Origin: an uncultured Clostridia bacterium | Lineage (GTDB): Bacteria; Bacillota; Clostridia; Oscillospirales; Oscillospiraceae | Assembly (NCBI GenBank): GCA_945949735.1 | Contig: CAMFFO010000011.1 | Coordinates: 1-33,856, forward strand | Direction of reading: 5' to 3' | DNA length: 33,856 nucleotides | Shown here: one piece after another, positions 8,840-16,479 of the stretch | Position numbering within the stretch: the first letter of the stretch is position 1 | How the letters are laid out: each line of letters starts with the position of its first letter | Position numbers and translations under genes: made by a program | The notes under the pieces: model-generated | Databases searched by the model: none | What the model saw: the letters and a program-made list of their open reading frames with translations, nothing else | What the model was told of the DNA's origin: nothing

Positions 8840-8973
8840 ATAGAATAACCAGCGTAATATTTCCGAAATTTCCCGAAAAGGGCTGTACAGAACGGGAAAG
8901 AGATGCTATAATACCTCATATCGCCTTTATACTTAGGAAACTCTGAACAACATATTTGAAAGGGGATCCCATT

Positions 8974-9711
8974 ATGAGACTGATTCGCGCAAAGGATTAC
9001 GGCGATGTGAGCCGGAAAGCGGCAAACATTATTGCGGCCCAGATTCAACTGAAACCTGACTGTGTTCTGGGCCTGGCGACAGGCAGCAGCCCTGTGGGAA
9101 CCTATAAGGAACTGATTGCCAAGTACAACGCGGGGGAACTGGACTTCTCCCAGGTGAAAACTGTAAATCTGGATGAGTATGTGGGCCTGACCAAGGACCA
9201 TGACCAGAGCTATGCCTACTTCATGCGCAGCAACCTGTTTGACCATGTGAACATCGACCAGGCCAACTGCAACATTCCCAACGGCATGAACCCGGATGCC
9301 GCAGGGGAGTGCGCCCGGTATGACGCGGTGATTGACGCGCTGGGCGGCGCGGATCTGCAGCTGCTGGGCCTGGGGCCCAACGGACACATCGGCTTCAATG
9401 AGCCCGCCGACGCCTTTGTCAAGGGTACCAACAAGGTGGAGCTCACCGCTTCCACCATCGATGCCAACGCCCGGTTCTTTGCCAGGCGGGAGGATGTGCC
9501 CACCCACGCCTACACCATGGGCATTGGCTCCATTATGAAGGCCAAGCGGGTGCTGCTGGTGGTCAATGGCGCTGCCAAGGCCCAGGCGGTGAAGGACTGC
9601 TTCTTCGGGCCCATCAAGCCCCAGGCTCCCGGTTCTATTCTGCAGCTCCATCCGGATTTCATCCTGGTGGCCGATGAGGCGGCACTGTCCCTGGTTCTCG
9701 ATCAGCTGTAA
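8974..9711 (+). CDS. nagB: Glucosamine-6-phosphate deaminase
   Basis: MRLIRAKDYGDVSRKAANIIAAQI...LGLATGSSPVGTYKEL...NLDEYVGL...GLGPNGHIGFNEP; ATG 8974 with RBS aaagggg. Confidence 0.96.
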   Translation: MRLIRAKDYGDVSRKAANIIAAQIQLKPDCVLGLATGSSPVGTYKELIAKYNAGELDFSQVKTVNLDEYVGLTKDHDQSYAYFMRSNLFDHVNIDQANCNIPNGMNPDAAGECARYDAVIDALGGADLQLLGLGPNGHIGFNEPADAFVKGTNKVELTASTIDANARFFARREDVPTHAYTMGIGSIMKAKRVLLVVNGAAKAQAVKDCFFGPIKPQAPGSILQLHPDFILVADEAALSLVLDQL

Positions 9712-9724
9712 GCTGTGGATTCAC

Positions 9725-9763
9725 GCTCCCGAGGCGGTTATTCCGCTCCGGGAGCATTTTTTT
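9725..9763 (+). terminator. Rho-independent terminator of nagB
   Basis: GCTCCCGAGGCGG-TTATT-CCGCTCCGGGAGC followed by ATTTTTTT. Confidence 0.85.
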
Positions 9764-9868
9764 CGAGAAGGCAACTCCTGGTTGACAAGGTTCCAGGGAG
9801 GGCTGGTGGAACCGCAACAGGAGTTTTCGGTAAAATGAGGGCATAAATTCACTCTGGAGGTGCGTATA

Positions 9869-10495
9869 ATGAACATTGCGGACAGAATTCAGCAGCTGCG
9901 TAAGGCAAAGGGGATCTCCCAGGAGGAGCTGGCGGATAAAATCGGGGTATCCCGGCAGGCGGTGTCCAAGTGGGAAAGCGAGCAGACCACGCCGGATGTT
10001 GAGAAGGTTCTGCTGCTCAGCGACTTCTTTGATGTGACGACGGATTATCTTCTGAAGGGCATCGAGCCAGCGCCCGGGGAAACGCCGCCCGCCAGGGAGA
10101 AGCCCGACGCCCGGATATTCTCCATAACGGGAACGGCATTCAACTGCATGGGGCTGATTCTGGCTGCGATGGTTTGGTATGAAGAACAGACTGCCACCGC
10201 TACAGCCGTTGGGCTGATCCTGTATGTGATCGGCTGCATGATTTACGGAATCGGGATGACGGTATCGGATCCGGTCACAAAACCCCAGGCAAAGCGATCC
10301 TTTTGGAGCATCAACATTTGGGTGCTTTCTTTTCTCCCCATGTCTCTGGTGTACAACATTCTCGCGGGCGGCCGCTATACCGCGCCCTATCCCATTCCTG
10401 TGGGCTCCATGGCTTTCTATGGACTGTTCTGGATCGTGTATATTGGCGCAGGAACCGCGGCGGAGCTGCTGATCCACAGAAAAAGGGAAAAATGA
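9869..10495 (+). CDS. XRE-family HTH regulator with C-terminal membrane segments
   Basis: [62 protein letters not shown] followed by several hydrophobic segments; RBS ctggagg. Confidence 0.92.
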   Translation: MNIADRIQQLRKAKGISQEELADKIGVSRQAVSKWESEQTTPDVEKVLLLSDFFDVTTDYLLKGIEPAPGETPPAREKPDARIFSITGTAFNCMGLILAAMVWYEEQTATATAVGLILYVIGCMIYGIGMTVSDPVTKPQAKRSFWSINIWVLSFLPMSLVYNILAGGRYTAPYPIPVGSMAFYGLFWIVYIGAGTAAELLIHRKREK

Positions 10496-10529
10496 AACGA
10501 TAAAACGTTGTACAGGTTATCGGTTCTAA

Positions 10530-10690
10530 GGCAACACCGCATAATGGGGCAAGGAGATTCGGCCAGTGTTTTGACCCGGGCGAAAGTATGGAAAATGCGG
10601 GAATACTGGATGTATTTCCCATTTTTCATACTGCACGATTGGGGCAAAAGATCCGCCGAAGCCCGCAACTCCCACCTAAGCGGTGTTGCC
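10530..10690 (+). mobile_element. MITE-like element E, copy 3
   Basis: TIR GGCAACACCGC / GCGGTGTTGCC; 4-bp flanking direct repeat CTAA (10526-10529, 10691-10694); central hairpin. Confidence 0.85.
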
Positions 10691-10794
10691 CTAATACGCT
10701 GCACATCAATTTCCCTATTCGGGCAGGGACAGTGGCGTGGAGAGTATAGCGGGCGGATTATGGGGTATCCTCCTTTTGGAAAGGGGATATAGAA

Positions 10795-11397
10795 ATGGAT
10801 TTTGCCTATTCGGAAACCAGGAAGAATCTGGCGCGCTCCTTTGCGGGGGAAGCCCAGGCGCGAACCAGATACACCATTTACGCAAAGGTGGCCCGGGAAG
10901 AAAACTGCGAATGGATCGCACGGATTTTTGAGGAAACTGCCGCCAACGAGGCCGTTCACGCGGAGGAATTTTTGGAGCAGCTGAAGGAGCTCGGGGGCTG
11001 TGCGGAGAATATTCCTGTGGACGGCGGATATCCGTTCCAGCTGGACTCCACCGCGGAGAACCTGGCCTACGCCGCGGAAGGGGAGAAGCAGGAGCACCAG
11101 GATGTATATCCGGCGTTTGCTGAGGTTGCCCGCAGGGAGGGCTATAAGGACGCGGCCCGGCTTTGGATGCAGATCGCGCGAATTGAGCAGCTCCATTACG
11201 ATACTTTCCGGGAGCTGCACACTCAGCTGATTCGGGGGGAGCTTACCGAAAAGGAGGAAAGCACGTCCTGGCGGTGCCTGAACTGCGGGTATCCCTATGA
11301 GGGAATCCGCGCCTGCGACCCCTGCCCGGTATGCGGAAAAAGCGCGGGATGGCAGGCAGGAACCCTGACATCCCCGGATGTTTCGGAGAAAAAGTAA
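10795..11397 (+). CDS. Rubrerythrin (ferritin-like diiron domain plus C-terminal rubredoxin-like domain)
   Basis: SFAGEAQARTRYTIYAKVAREE... EAVHAEEF...; C-terminal WRCLNCGYPYEG...CPVCGKSAGW. Confidence 0.95.
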   Translation: MDFAYSETRKNLARSFAGEAQARTRYTIYAKVAREENCEWIARIFEETAANEAVHAEEFLEQLKELGGCAENIPVDGGYPFQLDSTAENLAYAAEGEKQEHQDVYPAFAEVARREGYKDAARLWMQIARIEQLHYDTFRELHTQLIRGELTEKEESTSWRCLNCGYPYEGIRACDPCPVCGKSAGWQAGTLTSPDVSEKK

Positions 11398-11479
11398 GGA
11401 TATTTGCAACTTCCTGTTTACAGAACCCAAAGGCTTGTGGTATGATAACCGATAGGATTCTATAACAGAGGTTGCTGCA

Positions 11480-12478
11480 ATGGACTATATCGTATTGGAC
11501 ATGGAATGGAATCAGCCCTGGCCGGGGTCGCCTTCCTCCAAAAAGCCTCTTCCCGTTCAGATCCGGGGGGAGATTATTCAGATCGGCGCGGTTCGGCTGA
11601 CGGAGGATTCCTCGGTGACCGATGAGTTCCAGGTGATGGTGAAGCCGAAGTTTTACCGTCACCTGAACCGCCGGGTCAGTAAGCTCACCGGGATCAAGGA
11701 AACCCGGCTCCGGGATGAGGGAATTCCCTTTCCGGAGGCCGTGGAACGTTTCCGGCAGTGGTGCGGGGAGGATATTGTGTTTCTCACCTGGGGCTTTGAC
11801 GACATCGGAATTCTTCGGGAAAACCTGCGCCTTTACGCCCTGGAGGAAGGGTGGACGGAGCGGTGGTACAATGCCCAGATGGTTTTCAACGCCCAGACTG
11901 ACGGCTCCAACTCCCAAAAGGCTTTGAAAACCGCCATGGAGATCTTTGGCATAGAGGCCAGCCGTCCCGCCCATGACGCCCTGGGAGACGCTTACCACAC
12001 CGCTCTGATCTGCGCCAGGTTGGATCTGGAACGAGGTATGAGGGAATATGATCAGGCCCTCAAGAGCCATGAGAACGGCTTTCATGGAGCGGAGCTTCCC
12101 GGCTGCATCGACCGGAAGGTTTTCTACGATTACACGGATAAGCACGCAGCCCTCAGCGCCATGGCGGGCGCTGAGAATATTTGCCCCGTCTGCGGCGGAA
12201 AAATGCTGGGCTCCCGCTGGTTTGCTCAGCCGGGACGCAGATACATGGATCTTGCCACCTGCCCGGTAGATGGAAAATTCCTGATCCGCGTGCGTCTGTC
12301 CCAGCAGGAGGACGGACGGATCCGGGTCAGCCGCCTGACCTATGAGGCCACCTCCGAGGCTGCCGAGGCCTATGCCCGCCGGGCGGAAAAGGCGGATCCC
12401 GAGGAGCCAACCCGCCCCCGCCGCCGCAGGAGACGGAGCAGATCCTCCACTGCGAAAAAGGAAAACGAAACCACATGA
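11480..12478 (+). CDS. DnaQ-like 3'-5' exonuclease with C-terminal Zn-ribbon and Arg-rich tail
   Basis: YIVLDMEWNQPW, HDALGDAYHTALI exonuclease motifs; CPVCGGK...CPVDGK; tail RPRRRRRRSRSSTAKKE. Confidence 0.88.
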   Translation: MDYIVLDMEWNQPWPGSPSSKKPLPVQIRGEIIQIGAVRLTEDSSVTDEFQVMVKPKFYRHLNRRVSKLTGIKETRLRDEGIPFPEAVERFRQWCGEDIVFLTWGFDDIGILRENLRLYALEEGWTERWYNAQMVFNAQTDGSNSQKALKTAMEIFGIEASRPAHDALGDAYHTALICARLDLERGMREYDQALKSHENGFHGAELPGCIDRKVFYDYTDKHAALSAMAGAENICPVCGGKMLGSRWFAQPGRRYMDLATCPVDGKFLIRVRLSQQEDGRIRVSRLTYEATSEAAEAYARRAEKADPEEPTRPRRRRRRSRSSTAKKENETT

Positions 12479-12482
12479 TACG

Positions 12483-12520
12483 AAGCACCTGCTCCCGCAG
12501 AATGGGAGCAGGTGCTTTTT
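12483..12520 (+). terminator. Rho-independent terminator of exonuclease gene
   Basis: AAGCACCTGCTCCC-gcagaat-GGGAGCAGGTGCTTTTT. Confidence 0.92.
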
Positions 12521-12582
12521 CCGGGATTATGACGATTCGTCGGGAATTCTCCCGCAAAAGGGAGCCGTTCCGGGGAATAGGT

Positions 12583-12827
12583 AAATTGGTGTTTGTTGGG
12601 CTGTGCCCCAAATTACCTGTCATTGCGAGACCAGTGCGCACACTGGTCGTGGCAATCCCCCTGTTGAATGGAACCAGGTAACGATTACCACCAAAAATCG
12701 CTATGTTTCCCCGCTCTGTAGGGCAATTGTCGATACATTTCCCTTCTAACTGGGGGATTGCCACACCAGTCTGCGGACTGGTTCGCAATGACAGGAAATA
12801 TGGAGTCAGCGCACTAAACAACAATTT
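12583..12827 (+). repeat. Family F intergenic repeat, copy B (outer ends AAATTGGTGTTT / AAACAACAATTT; REP-like core 12618-12793)
   Basis: 176-bp core same length as copy A, with two opposing ~35-nt palindromes ATTGCgaGACCAGTG..CACTGGTCgtgGCAAT and ATTGCcacACCAGTC..GACTGGTtcGCAAT. Confidence 0.9.
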
Positions 12828-12944
12828 GTCGTACTGCTGAGTTAATCCGATAAGCACATTTCAAATTATCCCCGAAGGGGATACCACAACTGTCCACTTT
12901 CCACTGTCAACTGTCTACTGCAGCCGTGCGATAAACACCAATTT
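12828..12944 (+). repeat. Possible third intergenic module ending in AAACACCAATTT (12933-12944)
   Basis: Contains ATCCCC-gaa-GGGGAT palindrome and quasi-tandem ACTGTCcACTttCcACTGTCaACTGTCtACTG; ends with the same outer motif. Confidence 0.5.
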
Positions 12945-12991
12945 ACCGCGTTGATGGATAGAGGCAATCGTTACCGGATGAGATTGCGTGG

Positions 12992-13513
12992 TCAGCAGAG
13001 GCCGGGGAAGAACCATTTCACGGTCCAGGAAGCGGTGAGAAAACCGATAAAGTCCGCGAAAAGGGCGGCGGGAAGGGTATAGCGGGTTTTGCGGATGCCC
13101 GCCGCGCCGAAATAGATGCTGATGGTATAGAAGGTGGTTTCCGTGGAGCCCAGCATCACGGCTGCGGTGACCCCGACAAGGGAGTCCACACCGTAGGTGG
13201 CCATCAATTGCGCGCCCACCGCCAGAGCCGCGCTGCCGCTGATGGGACGGATCAGCACCAGCAGGGCGGTTTCCGGCGGAATTCCGAAAAAGGACAGCGC
13301 CGGGGCGAAGAACTGCCCCAGCAGCTCCATGGCCCCGGATTCCCGGAGCATGGTGACGGCTGTCAGAAGAAGAATCAGCGCCGGGAGGATGGAGCTGAGA
13401 AGCTTGAGGCCCTCTCCGGCTCCGGTCAGCAGGATGTCGTAGGCATTCTCCTTCTTTCGAAGGGCGGCAAGGGCAGGAATCAACAGCAGCAGAGGCACCA
13501 GGTAGTCCGTCAT
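12992..13513 (-). CDS. spmB: Spore maturation protein B-like
   Basis: MTDYLVPLLLLIPALAALRKKENAYDILLTGAGEGLKLL...GSTETTFYTISIYFGAAGIRKTRYTLPAALFADFIGF; ATG overlaps spmA stop. Confidence 0.93.
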   Translation of the reverse strand: MTDYLVPLLLLIPALAALRKKENAYDILLTGAGEGLKLLSSILPALILLLTAVTMLRESGAMELLGQFFAPALSFFGIPPETALLVLIRPISGSAALAVGAQLMATYGVDSLVGVTAAVMLGSTETTFYTISIYFGAAGIRKTRYTLPAALFADFIGFLTASWTVKWFFPGLC

Positions 13514-14082
13514 CGGCGGCACAGCCTCCCCAGAATCCAGGCTGCGGCGACTCCCAGTCCGGCGGAGCAAATGCTGCTGACCCAGACTGCCGGGAGAATT
13601 GCAAAGGGCTGCGCACACCCCAGGGCGCCGCGGACGGCGGCCACGTTGGCGGGGATCAGCTGAATGGAGGCTGTGTTCAGAACGATCAGCCGGCAAAGCT
13701 CGTCCGTGGCCTCGTCGCCCCGCTTTAAGCGGCGGGCGGCGCAGATGCCCATGGGGGTGGCAGCGTTGCCCAGGCCCAGAAAATTGGCGCAGACATTGGC
13801 GCTCAAATCCCGGGCCAGCTCCGGATCGGATCGGCTGGACGGAAAGAGCCTGCCGAGTATGGGACGAAGCAGTTTGGAAAGGCCGTCCGTGATTCCACAT
13901 CGCCCCATCAGCGCGCCCACGCCTGTCCACAGGCAGACGGAGCCCGCCATGGATACTGCAAGGGTTACCCCGGATTGGGCGCCCTGGAGCACCGCGCTGC
14001 CCAATTGCGCCCCCCGGCCCGTAATCGCGGCGCAGAGAATGCTGACGAACAGAAACAGGCACCAAATCCAACTCATGACCAT
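13510..14082 (-). CDS. spmA: Spore maturation protein A-like
   Basis: GRGAQLGSAVLQGAQSGVTLAVSMAGSVCLWTGVGALM...LSANVCANFLGLGNAATPMGICAARRL; RBS aggaggg. Confidence 0.93.
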   Translation of the reverse strand: MVMSWIWCLFLFVSILCAAITGRGAQLGSAVLQGAQSGVTLAVSMAGSVCLWTGVGALMGRCGITDGLSKLLRPILGRLFPSSRSDPELARDLSANVCANFLGLGNAATPMGICAARRLKRGDEATDELCRLIVLNTASIQLIPANVAAVRGALGCAQPFAILPAVWVSSICSAGLGVAAAWILGRLCRR

Positions 14083-14270
14083 GACGATCCCTCCTGATGG
14101 ACAGTATGCAGGACAGAAAGAGAAAAATGTATGGTGAAATTACACAAAAAATTTAGACGATTACAAAATGTATTTGACACGTCCGCACCCGGATGATATA
14201 TTCATAAAATAAATAAGCCGTTGTGCGGTCGACGCATGGGGCTTTGTATACAGGAAGGGAGTTGGCTGCA

Positions 14271-14510
14271 ATGAAGTCTACGGGGATCGTTCGAAAGGTG
14301 GACGAACTGGGGAGAATTGTCCTTCCCATAGAGATTCGCAGGACGCTGGACATTGCGGAAAAGGACGAACTGGAGATTTTCGTGGAAAATGAACGGATTG
14401 TCCTGCAGAAGTTTGAGCCTGCCTGCGTGTTCTGTACTGCCTCCCGGGGCCTGGTTGCCTTCCGAGGGAAAAACATCTGCAAGGATTGTCTTGAAGCGTT
14501 GAAGGAATAA
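14271..14510 (+). CDS. AbrB/SpoVT-family transcriptional regulator with C-terminal CxxC pairs
   Basis: MKSTGIVRKVDELGRIVLPIEIRRTLDIAEKDELEIFVENERIVLQKFEPACVFC...CKDC. Confidence 0.94.
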   Translation: MKSTGIVRKVDELGRIVLPIEIRRTLDIAEKDELEIFVENERIVLQKFEPACVFCTASRGLVAFRGKNICKDCLEALKE

Positions 14511-14512
14511 AA

Positions 14513-14550
14513 AAGCATCCCCGAATGATCCAGGTCATTCGGGGATGTTT
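14513..14550. terminator. Bidirectional terminator shared by abrB-like gene and rsmI
   Basis: aaaagCATCCCCGAATGA-tccagg-TCATTCGGGGATGttt; overlaps the rsmI stop codon. Confidence 0.8.
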
Positions 14551-15371
14551 AATGCCAGCTCATATACGGCGTTCTTCGGGAGTTTCAATTCCTGGGCGGT
14601 TTGCTTGACCGCGTCCTTCCGGCTCATTCCGGCATCCAGCAGCTCCCGGAGCCGGGCTTCGGCGTCCCCCTGCTCTGGCTCCTGCTTTTCCGGGGCGGGG
14701 GCTCCGGCTACCACCAGAACAAATTCTCCCTTGGGGGGCTGCGCGGTGTACCGCTCCAGGGCCTGGGCCAGGGTGGTGCGGATGACCTCCTCGTGGAGCT
14801 TGGTCAGCTCCCGGCAGAGGCTGACGCTCCTGTCCGGGCCGAAGGTCTGGACCATGTCCGCCAGGGTGGCGGTGAGTTTGTGGGGCGCTTCATAGAACAC
14901 CATGGTTCGCCGTTCCTCTTTCAGGCTCTCCAGATGCTCCCGGCGGCTCTTTTTCGCTGTGGAGAGAAAGCCCTCGAAGCAGAACCGTCCCGTGGACTGT
15001 CCGGAGATGCTTAGCGCGGTGATCACCGCACAGGGGCCGGGAATGGCGCAGACCGTGATACCTGCGGCGGCGCACTGCTTTACCAGATCCTCGCCGGGAT
15101 CGGAGATGGCTGGGCTTCCGGCGTCGGATACCAGCGCACAGGTTTCCCCGGCCAGAATCCGTTCCACGATCTGTTTGCCCTTAAAGGTCTTGTTATGCTC
15201 AAAGTAGCTGACGAGGCTTTTTTTGATGCCCAGGTGGTTCAATAGCTTCAGGGTAACCCGGGTGTCCTCCGCTGCGATAAAGTCCGCTTGCTCCAGGGTT
15301 TCCCGGCAGCGCTGGGAGATATCCCCCAGATTGCCGATGGGCGTGGGGACGAGATAGAGCATTCCGGCCAT
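14535..15371 (-). CDS. rsmI: 16S rRNA (cytidine(1402)-2'-O)-methyltransferase
   Basis: MAGMLYLVPTPIGNLGDISQRCRETLEQADFIAAEDTRVTLKLLNHLGIKKSLVSYFEHNK...SDAGSPAISDPGEDLV. Confidence 0.96.
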   Translation of the reverse strand: MAGMLYLVPTPIGNLGDISQRCRETLEQADFIAAEDTRVTLKLLNHLGIKKSLVSYFEHNKTFKGKQIVERILAGETCALVSDAGSPAISDPGEDLVKQCAAAGITVCAIPGPCAVITALSISGQSTGRFCFEGFLSTAKKSRREHLESLKEERRTMVFYEAPHKLTATLADMVQTFGPDRSVSLCRELTKLHEEVIRTTLAQALERYTAQPPKGEFVLVVAGAPAPEKQEPEQGDAEARLRELLDAGMSRKDAVKQTAQELKLPKNAVYELALNIPE

Positions 15372-15372
15372 G

Positions 15373-16077
15373 TCATGCCTCCTCAAGATGATAGATTTGT
15401 CGATAGTAGGGTGAGGGACTGCCGTCACGGTGGTACAGAAAAGCTTCCTCCCATTGAAGTCCCGGCTTCCCGCCCTTGCGCAGCTGCAGGAGAATCAGGG
15501 ATATTTCCCCACCCTCCCGATGCCGCAGGAGGCGGAGCCGCTTGGCTTCCAGTCCTTCCCGGGCTGCCAGGGAAATGACCCGGGCCAGACCCTCCGGACG
15601 GTATACCATATAGAAATCCCCGCCGTATTTCAGCGCCCAGGCGGCTCCGGCCAACCAGTCCTCCAGAGGACACAGCTCCTCCCGGCGGGCCTGGGGATAG
15701 GCTTTGCTTTTTGGGCCGCCGGAAAAATAGGGCGGATTGGAAACAGCGGCGGAGAAGCTCCCCGGGGGAATGAGCCGGGGTATCTGCCGGATGTCCGCGC
15801 ATATACTTTGCAGACGGCTGCCCAGAGCGTTCCTGTGGATATTCTCCAGCGCGGCGGCATGGGCGTGGGGATCCCACTCCAGTCCGGTAACGCTGCACGT
15901 TCCGTTTCCCGCGCACAGCAGCAGCCCCAAAGTGCCTGCCCCGGAGCCAAGGTCCAGCACCCGGGGACTGCCGGACAGCCGGACAAAATCACCCAGCGCC
16001 ATGGAATCCGTGCCGAGAGGGAACACCCCCTCCGGGATTTCCAGGGTCAGGCCGTTCGATAGATATTCCATAGGCAT
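15373..16077 (-). CDS. tRNA1(Val) (adenine-N6)-methyltransferase family protein (YfiC/TrmN6-like)
   Basis: VLDLGSGAGTLGLLL and AAVSNPPYFSGG motifs; adjacent to rsmI. Confidence 0.88.
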   Translation of the reverse strand: MPMEYLSNGLTLEIPEGVFPLGTDSMALGDFVRLSGSPRVLDLGSGAGTLGLLLCAGNGTCSVTGLEWDPHAHAAALENIHRNALGSRLQSICADIRQIPRLIPPGSFSAAVSNPPYFSGGPKSKAYPQARREELCPLEDWLAGAAWALKYGGDFYMVYRPEGLARVISLAAREGLEAKRLRLLRHREGGEISLILLQLRKGGKPGLQWEEAFLYHRDGSPSPYYRQIYHLEEA

Positions 16078-16100
16078 TTATCCTGAATTTCCGATACAAA

Positions 16101-16138
16101 ATCGGCCTGCGCAGTGGCGATCCAATGCGCAGGCCGAT
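16101..16138 (-). terminator. Hairpin downstream of ferredoxin gene
   Basis: ATCGGCCTGCGCA / TGCGCAGGCCGAT 13-bp perfect stem; ttttgta follows on minus strand. Confidence 0.6.
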
Positions 16139-16156
16139 GGCGAGATTGAAGCGGAA

Positions 16157-16327
16157 TCAACCTTCCTCGATAGCTTCGCTGGGGCACTGGTCGGCGCAGG
16201 AGCCGCAGCTGACACAGACATCGGGATCGATGACATACTTGTCCTCACCCTCGGAGATCGCCTCAACGGGGCACTGGTCGGCACAGGAGCCGCACTTCAC
16301 GCAAGCGTCAGTGATTTTGAAAGCCAT
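16157..16327 (-). CDS. 2[4Fe-4S] ferredoxin
   Basis: MAFKITDACVKCGSCADQCPVEAISEGEDKYVIDPDVCVSCGSCADQCPSEAIEEG; two CxxCxxCxxxCP motifs. Confidence 0.97.
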   Translation of the reverse strand: MAFKITDACVKCGSCADQCPVEAISEGEDKYVIDPDVCVSCGSCADQCPSEAIEEG

Positions 16328-16378
16328 GGTATTCCCTCCTATGTTGTGAATCTGCACGTCATATATAACGGCAAGTCT

Positions 16379-16406
16379 ATTCTAGCATGGATTCGGGAAA
16401 ATGCAA
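16379..16406 (-). promoter_or_regulatory. Putative promoter of ferredoxin gene
   Basis: Minus strand TTGCAT, 16-bp spacer, TAGAAT. Confidence 0.45.
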
Positions 16407-16479
16407 TTCCTTTTTTGAAAAAGTGCCGTATATTTTTTTCCCTGGCTGGCCAGAATTTTTCGGAAAAGGGAGGGATTCT

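Noticed and set aside
7434-8843. Similar peptides (RKFGK..NT.CIS.FPNC...KDP) encoded across E element copies 1 and 2
   Set aside because: The similarity follows from the repeat DNA itself; copy 3 is frame-shifted relative to the others and there is no start/RBS, so coding is unlikely.
12992-14071. 359-aa single ORF covering spmB plus half of spmA
   Set aside because: Upstream half is the wrong frame of spmA; SpmB homology begins at MTDYLV (13513).
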